Shown here in pieces: positions 38,543 to 47,464 of a stretch of DNA of 64,000 bases. Position 1 is the stretch's first letter. Each line of letters opens with the position of its first letter. A program made the translations under genes and the position numbers. The notes under the pieces were generated by a model. The model ran no database searches. It was not told the origin of the DNA and worked only from the letters and a program-made list of their open reading frames with translations. Source of the DNA: Mesorhizobium sp. B2-3-4 (lineage in GTDB: Bacteria; Pseudomonadota; Alphaproteobacteria; Rhizobiales; Rhizobiaceae); contig NZ_VFVY01000026.1 in the NCBI RefSeq assembly GCF_006442315.1, positions 39,132 through 103,131 on the forward strand, in the 5' to 3' direction.

Positions 38543-38558
38543 ATTTCAAGCTTAAAGT
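38543..38558 (-). promoter_or_regulatory. AAGCTT-core palindrome before the monooxygenase/reductase operon (copy c)
   Basis: ATTTCAAGCTTAAAGT, 12 of 16 positions symmetric. It lies 57 bp upstream of the operon start codon, as expected for an operator overlapping or next to the promoter. Confidence 0.6.
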
Positions 38559-38631
38559 TTTATGCCGAAACGATTGTCGGCAAGCCCGTGAGGCGCGCTT
38601 GCGTGTCCTCCCGCAAGCGCGCCCGCAACGA

Positions 38632-39231
38632 TCACTTGTCGGGGTTCTTCGGGCTCCACAGCACGGTATCGGCGCCCTTCTCATAGGCCATGCCGTCGGG
38701 ATAGCTGATAGCTTCGAGCTGCAGTCCCCACGGCGCCTGGAAATAGAGGATGGTCTGGCCGGCGGCGGGCCCTTCCTTGACCGGCAGCGGCCCCATCCGG
38801 GTCTTCACGCCCTTGCCGTCGAGATAGGCTTTCGCCGCGGCGACATCGTCGACATAAAGCGCGATGTGGAAGCCGCCAATGTCGCTGTTCTTCGGCGTCA
38901 GATCCTTCTGGTCGGGAGCGGTGTATTTGAAGAGCTCGATGTTTGATCCATAGCCGCAGCGCACCATGGTGATCTCTTCGATGACAGCCTTCGGATCGAC
39001 GCCCAGCACATCCTGCATGAAAGTGCCCTTGTCGTCGGCGAAGGGCCCGAACGACATCGCCTTCTTGCAGCCGACGACCTCTGTGAAGAAGTCGACCGCC
39101 TGCTTCATGTCGGGGACCGTGATGCCGGTATGGTCGTGGCCGCGCATGCCGGGGATCGAATCCGCCGAAGCCGCTCCCATCGAGCCGAACAGGATCGCGG
39201 CCAGCATCGTGCCGCGGGTTGCGTGGTTCAT
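38632..39231 (-). CDS. Exported VOC (glyoxalase-like) protein
   Basis: 199 residues. A Sec signal peptide (MNHATRGTMLAAILFGSMG, AASA cleavage site) is followed by two VOC modules; DHTGITVPDMKQAVDFFTEVVG begins the first and GFHIALYVDDVAAAKAYLDG the second. Secretion is unusual for the family. It lies between the peptide-type ABC genes and the monooxygenase/reductase operon on the same strand. Function unknown; a periplasmic ring-opening or isomerising enzyme is possible. Confidence 0.8.
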   Translation of the reverse strand: MNHATRGTMLAAILFGSMGAASADSIPGMRGHDHTGITVPDMKQAVDFFTEVVGCKKAMSFGPFADDKGTFMQDVLGVDPKAVIEEITMVRCGYGSNIELFKYTAPDQKDLTPKNSDIGGFHIALYVDDVAAAKAYLDGKGVKTRMGPLPVKEGPAAGQTILYFQAPWGLQLEAISYPDGMAYEKGADTVLWSPKNPDK

Positions 39232-39308
39232 GTTACCCTCCATTCGCGGGCTGATTTCGTCCCCATGCACGTCCGAGGCCCGCTGTTCGGCGTGCGGGAT
39301 AGACAGTC

Positions 39309-40139
39309 TTATGCCGGCGCCTTCGCGGGCGGCCGCAGCCAGTCGGCATCGATCTCGGGCAGTGGAATGGCGGCGATGAGGTCGCGCGTGTAGGCCTCCC
39401 TGGGATTGTCGAACAGCGCGTCCGTGGCGCTCGCCTCGACGATCCTGCCTTCGCGCATGACGATCACCTGCTGGCAGAGCCGCCGGATGACCGACAGATC
39501 GTGGCTGATGAAGGCGACCGTCAGGCCCATCTCCGCCGCGAGCTTCTCCAGCAAGGTGAGGATCTGCGCCTGCGTCGACACGTCGAGACCGGAGACGATC
39601 TCGTCGGCCAGCACGAATTTCGGCGACAGCGCCAAAGCGCGCGCGATGCCGACGCGCTGGCGCTGGCCGCCCGACAGCTGGTGGCGATAGCGGCTGGCGA
39701 AGCTTTGCGGCAGTCCGACCCGCTGCAGTGCTTCAGCCACTCTGGTCCTGAGATTGTCGCCAAGCCCGTTCTGCTTCAGCGGCGCCGCGATGATGCTGGC
39801 AATGGTGCGGCGCGGGTTGAGCGACGACATCGGATCCTGGAAGATCATCTGCAGGTCGCGCCGCAATGGCCGCAGCTCCGCCTCCGGCAGATGGGTGATG
39901 TCGCGGCCCTCAAAACGGACGCTGCCGGCGCTGGGTTCCAGCAGCCGCACCAGCGCGCGGCCAAGCGTCGACTTGCCAGACCCGGATTCGCCGACGATGC
40001 CGGTCACCGAGCCTTTGGGCAGGTCGAAGTCCAGGCCTTTCAGAATCTCGGCCAGCGGCGCGCGGCCGATCAGCGGCTTGCGCGTCATGTCGGGCAACGC
40101 CACTTTCAGCCCGCGCACGGAAAATAGCGGCTCAGCCAT
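39309..40139 (-). CDS. Peptide-type ABC transporter ATPase (DppF-like), catabolic cluster
   Basis: 276 residues. Walker A GESGSGKSTLGRALV, signature LSGGQRQRVGIARALAL, Walker B FVLADEIVSGLDVS. Walker B has DEIVSG instead of the usual DEPTSA, with the catalytic Glu kept. The start overlaps the DppD-like gene by 8 bases. It is the last ABC gene of the operon. Confidence 0.88.
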   Translation of the reverse strand: MAEPLFSVRGLKVALPDMTRKPLIGRAPLAEILKGLDFDLPKGSVTGIVGESGSGKSTLGRALVRLLEPSAGSVRFEGRDITHLPEAELRPLRRDLQMIFQDPMSSLNPRRTIASIIAAPLKQNGLGDNLRTRVAEALQRVGLPQSFASRYRHQLSGGQRQRVGIARALALSPKFVLADEIVSGLDVSTQAQILTLLEKLAAEMGLTVAFISHDLSVIRRLCQQVIVMREGRIVEASATDALFDNPREAYTRDLIAAIPLPEIDADWLRPPAKAPA

Positions 40140-41010
40140 GCGGCCGCCTCCATGCCTGGTCCGCCATGGCGATCTCGGCCGCCAGTCCCGCCAGCACCGT
40201 TTCGTCCACCGGCTTCAGCGAAGCCAAGGGATCGGTATAGCGCGGCGTCGCGGCCATCAGTGCCCGCGTGTAAGGGTGCTGTGGTGCCGCGAACAGTGCG
40301 GCGGTTTCGGCCTCTTCCACCACCTTGCCGGCATAGAGCACCGACACTTTCTGGCTGATCTTGGCGACGACGCCGAGATCATGGGTGACGAACAGGATCG
40401 CGGTGCCATGTTCGCGCTGCAGCTCGGCGATCAGCAGCAGGATCTGCTTCTGCACGGTCACGTCGAGCGCGGTGGTCGGCTCGTCGGCGACGATCAGCCT
40501 TGGCTCGGCGGCGAAGGCGGCGGCGATCAGCACGCGCTGGCGCATGCCGCCGGACAGTTCGTGCGGATAGCTTTTCAGCACGCGGTCGGGATCGCGTATC
40601 TGCACCTCGTCCAGCAACTGCCTGACGCGTTTGTCCGCCTTGTCGCCGCTCCAGCCGAGGATGCGCACCAGCCGGTCGGTCATCTGCGGGCCGATGCGCC
40701 GCGACGGATTGAGTGCCGTCAGCGGGTCCTGCGGGATCAGCGCGGTGCGGGCGCCGATCAGCGTGCGCCGCGCCTTGGGTTGCAGCTTGCCGAGATCTTC
40801 GCCTTCGAGCCGCATATCGCCCTCGACGACGCGCACGCTCGACGGCAGCACGCCAAGCACGGCCTTTCCGATCATCGTCTTGCCGGCGCCGCTTTCACCG
40901 ACCAGCGCGCGCACTTCGCCGGGCTGCACGGCAAGCGACACCGAGCGCAGCACGCGCTGGCCGTTCGCCAGCACGGCGCTGAGATTGTTGATATCGAGAC
41001 AGGCGTTCAT
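40132..41010 (-). CDS. Peptide-type ABC transporter ATPase (DppD-like), catabolic cluster
   Basis: 292 residues. Walker A GESGAGKTMIGKAVLG, signature LSGGMRQRVLIAAAFA, Walker B LIVADEPTTALDVT. ATG at 41010 overlaps the DppC stop by ATGA; the longer frame lacks a site. Pairs with the DppF-like ATPase. Confidence 0.88.
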   Translation of the reverse strand: MNACLDINNLSAVLANGQRVLRSVSLAVQPGEVRALVGESGAGKTMIGKAVLGVLPSSVRVVEGDMRLEGEDLGKLQPKARRTLIGARTALIPQDPLTALNPSRRIGPQMTDRLVRILGWSGDKADKRVRQLLDEVQIRDPDRVLKSYPHELSGGMRQRVLIAAAFAAEPRLIVADEPTTALDVTVQKQILLLIAELQREHGTAILFVTHDLGVVAKISQKVSVLYAGKVVEEAETAALFAAPQHPYTRALMAATPRYTDPLASLKPVDETVLAGLAAEIAMADQAWRRPHG

Positions 41011-41855
41011 CGCAGCACCGGATCGAAGCGTGCTTTCAGCGCCTCGCCGAACTGGCTGAACGACAGCACGGTCAGGATCAGCGTGATCAGCGGAAACACC
41101 AGCACCCACCAGGCCTGATGGATCGACAGCCGGCCCTCGGCGATGATGCCGCCCCAGGTCGGGTCGTCGGTCGAGATCGACAGATTGACGAAGGACAGGA
41201 TCGCTTCGACGATGACGGCGATGCCCATTTCCAGCGACAGCAGCGCCACGATCGACGGCACCACATTGGGCAGAACCTCGCGCAGCATGATGCCGACGCG
41301 GCCATAGCCGGCGATGCGGGCATTCTCGACATAGTCCATGCGCGACTGCCCCATCGCTTCGGCGCGGATCACCCGACAGAAGCGCGTCCAGTCGATGATC
41401 GCGATGGCCAGGATGACGGAACTCAGGCCCGTGCCGAGCACGGCGACCAGCAGGATGGCGAACAGCACCGGCGGAAACGCCATCCAGATGTCGACGATGC
41501 GCGAGATGGTGCGGTCGGCCCAGCCGCCGAAATAGCCCGCGATCAGCCCCAGCGTCGAGCCGACGAGGCAGGCGGCGATCGCCGCCGCGAAGGCGACGAT
41601 GAAAGCGATGCGGCCGCCGAAGATCAGGCGCGAAAGCAGGTCACGGCCGAGGCTGTCGGTGCCCAGCCAGTAGCCGGGCTCGGCGCCGTCGAGCCAGAAC
41701 GGCGGCAGCCGTTCCAGCATTAGATCCTGCGCCAGCGGATCCTGCGGCGCGACCAGCGGCGCGAAGATCGCGGCCAGAAGCGCCAGCAGCAGCCAGCCAC
41801 CGGCCAGCCACAGCCTCGGGCTCAATCCGCGCTTGGCGATGCGGGCGTCATCCAT
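41007..41855 (-). CDS. Peptide-type ABC transporter permease (DppC-like), catabolic cluster
   Basis: 282 residues. TM1 LWLAGGWLLLALLAAIFAPL; signature LGTDSLGRDLLSRLIFGG; EAA loop RMDYVENARIAGYGRVGIM. The start I chose (41855) overlaps the DppB-like stop by 8 bases; an ATG nine codons earlier is an alternative. Confidence 0.88.
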   Translation of the reverse strand: MDDARIAKRGLSPRLWLAGGWLLLALLAAIFAPLVAPQDPLAQDLMLERLPPFWLDGAEPGYWLGTDSLGRDLLSRLIFGGRIAFIVAFAAAIAACLVGSTLGLIAGYFGGWADRTISRIVDIWMAFPPVLFAILLVAVLGTGLSSVILAIAIIDWTRFCRVIRAEAMGQSRMDYVENARIAGYGRVGIMLREVLPNVVPSIVALLSLEMGIAVIVEAILSFVNLSISTDDPTWGGIIAEGRLSIHQAWWVLVFPLITLILTVLSFSQFGEALKARFDPVLR

Positions 41856-42855
41856 GGCGAAGCTTCGGATTGAGCAGCGCATACATCATGTCGACGGCAA
41901 GGTTGATGAGCACGAACAGCAGCGCGAACACCAGCACGATGCCCTGGATCAGCGGCAGGTCGCGGTTGATGACGGCGTCGATCGCCATGTTGCCGAGGCC
42001 CTCATAGGAAAACAGCCGCTCGACGATGACCGTGCCGCCGATGAGGAAGGTGAACTGCACGCCGACCAGTGTCAGCGTCGGCAGCGCCGCGTTCTTCAGC
42101 GCCTCGCGCAGGATGACCTGCGTCTCCGAAAATCCTTTGACCCGCGCCAGCACGACATAGTCGAGGTCGAGCACTTCCTTGAGCGACTGTTTCAGCAATT
42201 GCGAGATGATGGCAGCAAGCGGCAGCGCCAGCGCGACCGCCGGCATCAGCATGTGCTTCAACAGATCCCAGGTCAGGTCGAAGCGCAGCCGAAGCAGGCT
42301 CTCGAAGAAATAGAACTGGGTGACGAAGGGCAAATCGAGCTGCGGCGAGACGCGCCCGGAAATGTCGAAGATCGGCACCAGCACGCCAAACAGCAGGATC
42401 AGCACAAGGCCCCAGAGGAAGTCGGGAATGGAAAGTGCGGCGCCGCTGGCGATGTCGATGCCTGCCTCCACCGCCGTGCCGCGCTCCCGGGCGCCGAGGA
42501 TCGCCATCGTGCCGCCGAGCAGCACCGCCATGACCAGTGCGACGATGGCCAGCTCCAGCGTTGCCGGCAGCCGGTTGAAGACCAGGCCGAGCACGTCTTG
42601 CCTGAGCGAGATCGAGGTGCCGAAATCGCCCCTGACGACGCCAGACAGCCAGATAAAGAACTGCTGCACGATGGTCTTGTCGAGGCCGTAGAGCGCACGC
42701 AGCCGGGCTATGTCGTCATCGGTGGCGCCCGGCGGCAGCATCATGGCGATCGGGTCGCCGGGCGCGACGCGGATCACGACGAAGACGACGACGGCCACGC
42801 CGAACAGCGTGATCAGCATCGTCATGAGACGGATCAGGAATCGTTGCAGGAGCAT
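41848..42855 (-). CDS. Peptide-type ABC transporter permease (DppB-like), catabolic cluster
   Basis: 335 residues. First helix MTMLITLFGVAVVVFVVIR, GDFGTSISL motif and EAA loop DLDYVVLARVKGFSETQV. Starts 181 bp downstream of the binding-protein stop, the gap being filled by a RIME-like element. Confidence 0.9.
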   Translation of the reverse strand: MLLQRFLIRLMTMLITLFGVAVVVFVVIRVAPGDPIAMMLPPGATDDDIARLRALYGLDKTIVQQFFIWLSGVVRGDFGTSISLRQDVLGLVFNRLPATLELAIVALVMAVLLGGTMAILGARERGTAVEAGIDIASGAALSIPDFLWGLVLILLFGVLVPIFDISGRVSPQLDLPFVTQFYFFESLLRLRFDLTWDLLKHMLMPAVALALPLAAIISQLLKQSLKEVLDLDYVVLARVKGFSETQVILREALKNAALPTLTLVGVQFTFLIGGTVIVERLFSYEGLGNMAIDAVINRDLPLIQGIVLVFALLFVLINLAVDMMYALLNPKLRHG

Positions 42856-42879
42856 GTGCGCCTAATCATTTTGGGGAAC

Positions 42880-42999
42880 TCCCCCTCATCCGGCCCTTCG
42901 GGCCACCTTTTCCCCGAGGGGAGAAGAGGTCGCGGACGGCCGAGCCCGTCTCTTCTCCCCACCGGGGAGAAGGTGGCCGCGAAGCGGCCGGATGAGGGG
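42880..42999. repeat. RIME-like mosaic palindrome inside the ABC operon
   Basis: 120-bp element. Outer arms CCCCCTCATCCGGCC (42880-42894) and GGCCGGATGAGGGGG (42985-42999) are perfect. Inside lie GGCC-CTTC-GGGCC-type, CTTCTCCCC/GGGGAGAAG and GGCCGCGAAGCGGCC hairpins. Matches the rhizobial intergenic mosaic element pattern. Its position after the binding-protein gene could stabilise or partly terminate the message. Confidence 0.85.
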
Positions 43000-43036
43000 G
43001 CCTGCCGGGCGAAGACCGGCAGGTGCAAGGCCGATA

Positions 43037-44566
43037 TCAGGCCGGGGTCATCAGATGCGGCAGCAGCGCGCCCGAGATGTGCTGGACGACTTTGACGCCC
43101 TTGGCATGCACGATCGGCTGCGCGAACTGCACCACCGGCAGCACATAGGCCTGCTCGGCGATATACTTGTCGACCGCCTTCCAGCCGGCGATGCGCTTGG
43201 CCTCGTCCTTCTCTCCCCACAGCGGGCCGATCTTGGCGTCGAGGTCATCGGTCTTCCAGGACGAGTGCGGCGAGGGGCCGAACATGGCAAAGCCGGTCGA
43301 TGTGGTCGGATCGCCAATGGCGTTGCCCCAGTTATAGAAAGCTGCCGGTGCCAGCTTGTGCGCGGCGCGCAGTTCATAGTGCTTGGCGATCTCGTAGACC
43401 TCGATCTCGGCCTCGATGCCGACCTTGCGCCACATGCCGACGATGGCCTGCACCATTTCGTAATCCTTGGGCTTGAAGCCCTTGGTCGTCTGAATGGTGA
43501 TTTTGGCCGGCTTCTCCGGCGAGTAACCGGAGGCCTTGAGCAATTCCTTGGCCTTTTCCGGATTGTGCTCGACCTTGATCGACGGATCGTAGGCCGCGTA
43601 TTCCGGCGTCTCCAGCGTGTCGATCGGTTGGCCGTAGCCGCGCAACAGCCGCTTGACCAGCAGTTCCTTGTCCACCGCCATCACGGCCGCCTGGCGGACA
43701 TTCTTGTCCAGCATGGCATCCTTGTTGTTGAAGAAGATCATGCCGATGTCGGAGACATTCTTGATCGAGCCGGCAAGCCCGTCCTTGGCGATCAGGCGGT
43801 CATATTCCTCATAGGGGATTTCGAGCGTCACCTGCGAGGAGCCGGATTCGATCTCGGCGACGCGGCTGGCCGCGTCGGTGACGAACTTGATCGTCACATT
43901 GTCGAAGGCCGGCTTGCCGCCCCAATAATCCGGATTGGCCTTCAGCCGCAGGAAGGCGTTGCGTTCGAACTTGTCGACCATGTAGGGGCCGGTGCCGATC
44001 GGTGCCTTCTCGAAGCCTTCCGCGCCGACCTTCTCGTAATAGGCCTTGGGCAGGATGTAGCCCGTCAGGAACGACATCCACTTGAAATAGACCGGATCGA
44101 ACTGCACCACGTCGCCGGTGATCTTGTTGCCGTCGATCTTGAAATTGTTGACATTCTTCCAGACAAACTGGATCGGGTTGCCGGTCTTTTCGTCACCCGC
44201 GCGCTGCAGCGACCAGACCACGTCTTCCGGTGTGAAGGGCGAGCCGTCATGCCACTTTACGCCTTCGCGCACCGTCATCATCACCTTGGTGCGGTCGTCG
44301 TTCCAGCCCCATTCGGTGAGCAGGCCGGGCGCGAAGGACAGGTCCGGCTTCTGCGGAATGAACTGGTCGAATACCGACTGGTAGAGACCCTGGATGGTCG
44401 GGTTGACCGCCGACGGGCCGGTGGTCGGATCCCAGGACGGCAGGTTGACGTTGTAGGCGATTGTCAGTTCGCCGGCAGCGGCCCTGGCGATTTTCGGCAG
44501 GCCGACGGCCGCCACTCCAAGAGCTGCCGCACTGTATCCGAGCAATTCGCGTCTGTTGATTGTCAT
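43037..44566 (-). CDS. Peptide-type ABC transporter binding protein with twin-arginine leader
   Basis: 509 residues, SBP family 5. The leader is MTINRRELLGYSAAALGVAA, with Arg-Arg and a Tat-like hydrophobic stretch ending near IARAAA. GVKWHDGSPFTPEDVVWSLQR is the family motif. The ligand is probably the catabolic substrate or a conjugate of it, because the gene lies in the same operon as the FAD oxidoreductase. ATG at 44566. Confidence 0.88.
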   Translation of the reverse strand: MTINRRELLGYSAAALGVAAVGLPKIARAAAGELTIAYNVNLPSWDPTTGPSAVNPTIQGLYQSVFDQFIPQKPDLSFAPGLLTEWGWNDDRTKVMMTVREGVKWHDGSPFTPEDVVWSLQRAGDEKTGNPIQFVWKNVNNFKIDGNKITGDVVQFDPVYFKWMSFLTGYILPKAYYEKVGAEGFEKAPIGTGPYMVDKFERNAFLRLKANPDYWGGKPAFDNVTIKFVTDAASRVAEIESGSSQVTLEIPYEEYDRLIAKDGLAGSIKNVSDIGMIFFNNKDAMLDKNVRQAAVMAVDKELLVKRLLRGYGQPIDTLETPEYAAYDPSIKVEHNPEKAKELLKASGYSPEKPAKITIQTTKGFKPKDYEMVQAIVGMWRKVGIEAEIEVYEIAKHYELRAAHKLAPAAFYNWGNAIGDPTTSTGFAMFGPSPHSSWKTDDLDAKIGPLWGEKDEAKRIAGWKAVDKYIAEQAYVLPVVQFAQPIVHAKGVKVVQHISGALLPHLMTPA

Positions 44567-44675
44567 GGTCGTTCCCCTTGTTGGTTTATTGTCTTTGCGC
44601 GGCTTGGTCTGTTCATGGTTCGGGCTTCGTGGGCAGCAGCGCCTTGCCTCTCGTCGCCTCATGAAATCGTCTGGC

Positions 44676-46250
44676 CTACCTCCCGCCAAGCTGTTGCGCG
44701 AGCATGAAGCCGGAGGCGGCACCGGTGCCGGCGCCAGGCCATGTCGCTGCGCCCGTCAGATGCAGATTGGCGACCGGCGTGTTCCAACCGGCGTAGCCGC
44801 GCGCCGGCCGGAACAGGAAGTTCTGCGCCAGATGATGGCTGCCGCAGACCTGGTCGCCGCCGACCAAATTGGGGTTTTCGCGCTCGAGATCGACGGGCGA
44901 GAACACCGCGCGGCCGAGGATTTTCGAACGCAGCCCAGGTGCGTAGCTCTCGATGATGTCGAGCACGCGCTCGGCATAGGCGTTCTTGACCTGATCCCAG
45001 GACGCCGGTGCGATCTTGCCGGCGGCATCGCCGACGATTTCGGCGGGCAGCATGCGCACCTGAACCCAAAGCACGTGCTTGCCCTGAGGCGCGCGCGTTG
45101 GATCGACCGCGGTCGGCTGGCCGACGACCAGAACCGGTTCGTCCGGCAGCATGCCTGATATCGCCTGCTGATAGGTGCGCGACATCGCATCGAGCGATGG
45201 CGACAGATGCACATAGGCGAACTGGCGAAGCTCCGCCCCGGCGCGCCAGTCCGGCAATTCGTCGAGCGCCAGGTGGATCATCATTGTGCCCGGTGCATGC
45301 CGAAACGTCCGCATGGCCGTGTCGAAGCCGGCATCGCCCGAGCCGTTGGGCAGCAGTTTGCCGGTCAACGCTTTTGGCGCGATGCCGGCAATGACCGCCC
45401 TGGTGGCCGTATGCGTTTCGCCGGATGCGAGCCGCACACCTGATGCCTTGCCGCCGGATACCGTGATCTCGGCCACATCGGCGCCGGTGACGATCTTGCC
45501 GCCGGCGGACGTCACCATGCCGGCCAGCGCCCGGATGATCGTATCAGCGCCACCCTTGCCCAGCACCATGCCGAAGCTCTGGTTGGCCATCGATTCCAGA
45601 TAGGGGAACACGGCGCCGCCGGCGATATCGGGCGCGAAGTCGAGATGCATGCCCCAGGTGGCGAGCGTTGCCCTGACATGGGGAGACTCGAAATTTTCAT
45701 CCAGCCAGGCGCGCGGCGACGACAGGAGCAGCCGGCCGGTATCGAGCGCGCCTGACATGCCCTTCTTGCGCCACAGGTTCCAGGCGGTGCCGGCAAGCGA
45801 GCGCGCACTCATCGGCGAGCCCAGTAGCCGGAACAGATGCTCGGCCTCGCCGGGGAAGGCGCCGACCAGCCTGCGCCAGGTCGCGGCATCGGCGGGCGAA
45901 AAGGCAGCCATGCGGACAGCGGTCTTTTCCAGATCGTTGCTGACGCCGAACCAGCGTCCGTCCGGGAAAGCGCTGGCGAAACAATCGGCGACCGGCGCGA
46001 ACTCCAGCCCCTGCGCTTTCAATTCATTTGCATATTTCCGGTGGAAGGCGGAGCCGGCAAACAGGCTCAGATTCATCGCGCCGAAATCGTGGCGAAAGCC
46101 GGGAAGGGTGAATTCGCGGGTTTGCACCGCGCCGCCGATTGTTGCATTGCGCTCGAAAATGCCGGTTTTCCAGCCTTTGAGCGCCAGATGCGCGGCGCAT
46201 GCCAGACTGTTGTGGCCCGCCCCGACAAAGATGGCGTCGAACTCGCTCAC
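44676..46250 (-). CDS. Phytoene-desaturase-like FAD oxidoreductase 1 (COG1233 type)
   Basis: 524 residues. N-terminal dinucleotide-binding motif VGAGHNSLACAAHLALKG (residues 9-26) and C-terminal FAD motif TGAATWPGAGTGAASGFM. Related to, but distinct from, the protein at 47465-49036, with which it shares layout and many motifs. Likely a dehydrogenase or desaturase on a small cyclic substrate; reaction unknown. GTG start, GGGAAC upstream. Heads the operon that continues into the ABC genes. Confidence 0.8.
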   Translation of the reverse strand: MSEFDAIFVGAGHNSLACAAHLALKGWKTGIFERNATIGGAVQTREFTLPGFRHDFGAMNLSLFAGSAFHRKYANELKAQGLEFAPVADCFASAFPDGRWFGVSNDLEKTAVRMAAFSPADAATWRRLVGAFPGEAEHLFRLLGSPMSARSLAGTAWNLWRKKGMSGALDTGRLLLSSPRAWLDENFESPHVRATLATWGMHLDFAPDIAGGAVFPYLESMANQSFGMVLGKGGADTIIRALAGMVTSAGGKIVTGADVAEITVSGGKASGVRLASGETHTATRAVIAGIAPKALTGKLLPNGSGDAGFDTAMRTFRHAPGTMMIHLALDELPDWRAGAELRQFAYVHLSPSLDAMSRTYQQAISGMLPDEPVLVVGQPTAVDPTRAPQGKHVLWVQVRMLPAEIVGDAAGKIAPASWDQVKNAYAERVLDIIESYAPGLRSKILGRAVFSPVDLERENPNLVGGDQVCGSHHLAQNFLFRPARGYAGWNTPVANLHLTGAATWPGAGTGAASGFMLAQQLGGR

Positions 46251-46266
46251 GCCCCGTTCCCATTTC

Positions 46267-46280
46267 CTTTATGCTTAAAG
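46267..46280. promoter_or_regulatory. AAGCTT-like palindrome in divergent promoter (copy d)
   Basis: CTTTATGCTTAAAG: one mismatch from a perfect palindrome. It lies 17 bp from the FAD oxidoreductase start and 90 bp from the isatin hydrolase start, so it could control both. Confidence 0.55.
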
Positions 46281-46369
46281 ATAATTGCAGATGCATATGT
46301 TTTCGTCTAGTAGGATATTAAGGGCCGAGACGAGCCTTGATCATCACGAGAAAGAGGGAACATCAAACC

Positions 46370-47161
46370 ATGGACACGCAAAAACTCCTCGGCGAAGTCG
46401 CCGGCCAGCTGCTTTCGGGCGCCATAAGGGTGGTCGACCTGTCGGCGCCGCTCGGGCCCGACACACCGCTGATCAAGCTGCCGCCGGAGCTCGCCGTCGA
46501 CACGCCGAAGGTCGAGATCCACAACATCTCCCGCTATGACAAGAACGGTCCGTGGTGGGCCTGGAACTGGCTGAAGCTCGGTGAGCATTCGGGCACGCAT
46601 TTCGATGCGCCGCAGCACTGGATCAGCGGCAAGGATTATCCAGACGGCGCCACCGACACCATTCCGGCGCAGAATTTCATCGGTCCGGTCAATGTCATCG
46701 ACTGTTCGAAGGAAGCCGCCGCCGATCATGATTTCCTGCTGACCGTCGATCATATCAAGGCCTGGGAGGCCAAGCACGGCGCCATCAACCCTGGCGAATG
46801 GGTGGTGATGCGCACCGACTGGTACAAGCGCAACGGCTCGGAAGCCGAATTCCTCAACGCCAACGAGACCGGCCCGCACACGCCTGGCCCGACGGCCGAA
46901 GCCATCCAGTTCCTGATCAGCAAGGACATCAAGGGCTGGGGCTCGGAGACGATCGGCACCGATGCCGGCAAGGCTGGCGGCATGGAGCCGCCATTCCCGG
47001 CCCACACGCTGATGCACAAGGCCAACCGCTACGGCCTCGCCAGCCTCTGCAATCTCGACCAGCTGCCGCCCAAGGGCGCCATCCTGATCGCGGCACCGCT
47101 GAAGATCGAGCACGGCACCGGCAGCCCGATCCGCGCGCTGGCGCTGGTAGCAGGGAAATAA
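46370..47161 (+). CDS. Isatin hydrolase (metal-dependent, cyclase/kynurenine-formamidase fold)
   Basis: 263 residues. The metal site HSGTHFDAPQHW gives H73, H77, D79 and catalytic H83. The whole chain follows the characterised isatin hydrolase rather than kynurenine formamidase in length and in motifs such as KVEIHNISRYDKNGPWWAWN and GTDAGKAGGMEPPFPAHTLM. Isatin hydrolase opens the lactam of isatin to isatinate (2-aminophenylglyoxylate), using Mn2+. GAGGGA ribosome site before ATG 46370. This is the gene that fixes the pathway. Confidence 0.85.
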   Translation: MDTQKLLGEVAGQLLSGAIRVVDLSAPLGPDTPLIKLPPELAVDTPKVEIHNISRYDKNGPWWAWNWLKLGEHSGTHFDAPQHWISGKDYPDGATDTIPAQNFIGPVNVIDCSKEAAADHDFLLTVDHIKAWEAKHGAINPGEWVVMRTDWYKRNGSEAEFLNANETGPHTPGPTAEAIQFLISKDIKGWGSETIGTDAGKAGGMEPPFPAHTLMHKANRYGLASLCNLDQLPPKGAILIAAPLKIEHGTGSPIRALALVAGK

Positions 47162-47240
47162 GGTCGAGGGTCTTCGGGAGAAGATCATGCTGGCGGACAA
47201 TGGAGTGAAGGTGGAGAAGGGGTGGCAGCCTTGCAGCGCT

Positions 47241-47416
47241 GGCGCTCACCCCTCTCTGTCCTGCCGGACATCTCCCCCTCAAGGGGGGAGATTGGCGGCT
47301 TCCGCGCTTCGCTTTTCCTTGCGGCGTTGGCGACTGGCGAAAGCCGCGATAACAGCCGATCTCCCCCCAACAGGGGGAGATGTCCGGCGGGACAGAGAGG
47401 GGCGCCGTAGAGCGCC
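47241..47416. repeat. Second large RIME-like palindrome
   Basis: Arms at 47251-47277 and 47374-47400 match 26 of 27 (CCTCTCTGTCCTGCCGGACA..), with outer GGCGCT/AGCGCC extension. Inner hairpins ATCTCCCCC...GGGGGGAGAT at both ends. It fills nearly all of the 303-bp gap between isatin hydrolase and the second FAD oxidoreductase. Confidence 0.85.
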
Positions 47417-47464
47417 ACCCCACACGATTGAACGACCCTTTGCGACGCCCGGGAGCACCCCTCT

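Noticed and set aside
46370..47161. Kynurenine formamidase (KynB)
   Set aside because: Same fold and metal motif, but the length, the KVEIHNISRYDKNGPWWAWN stretch and the context of 2-aminobenzoyl-CoA genes favour isatin hydrolase.
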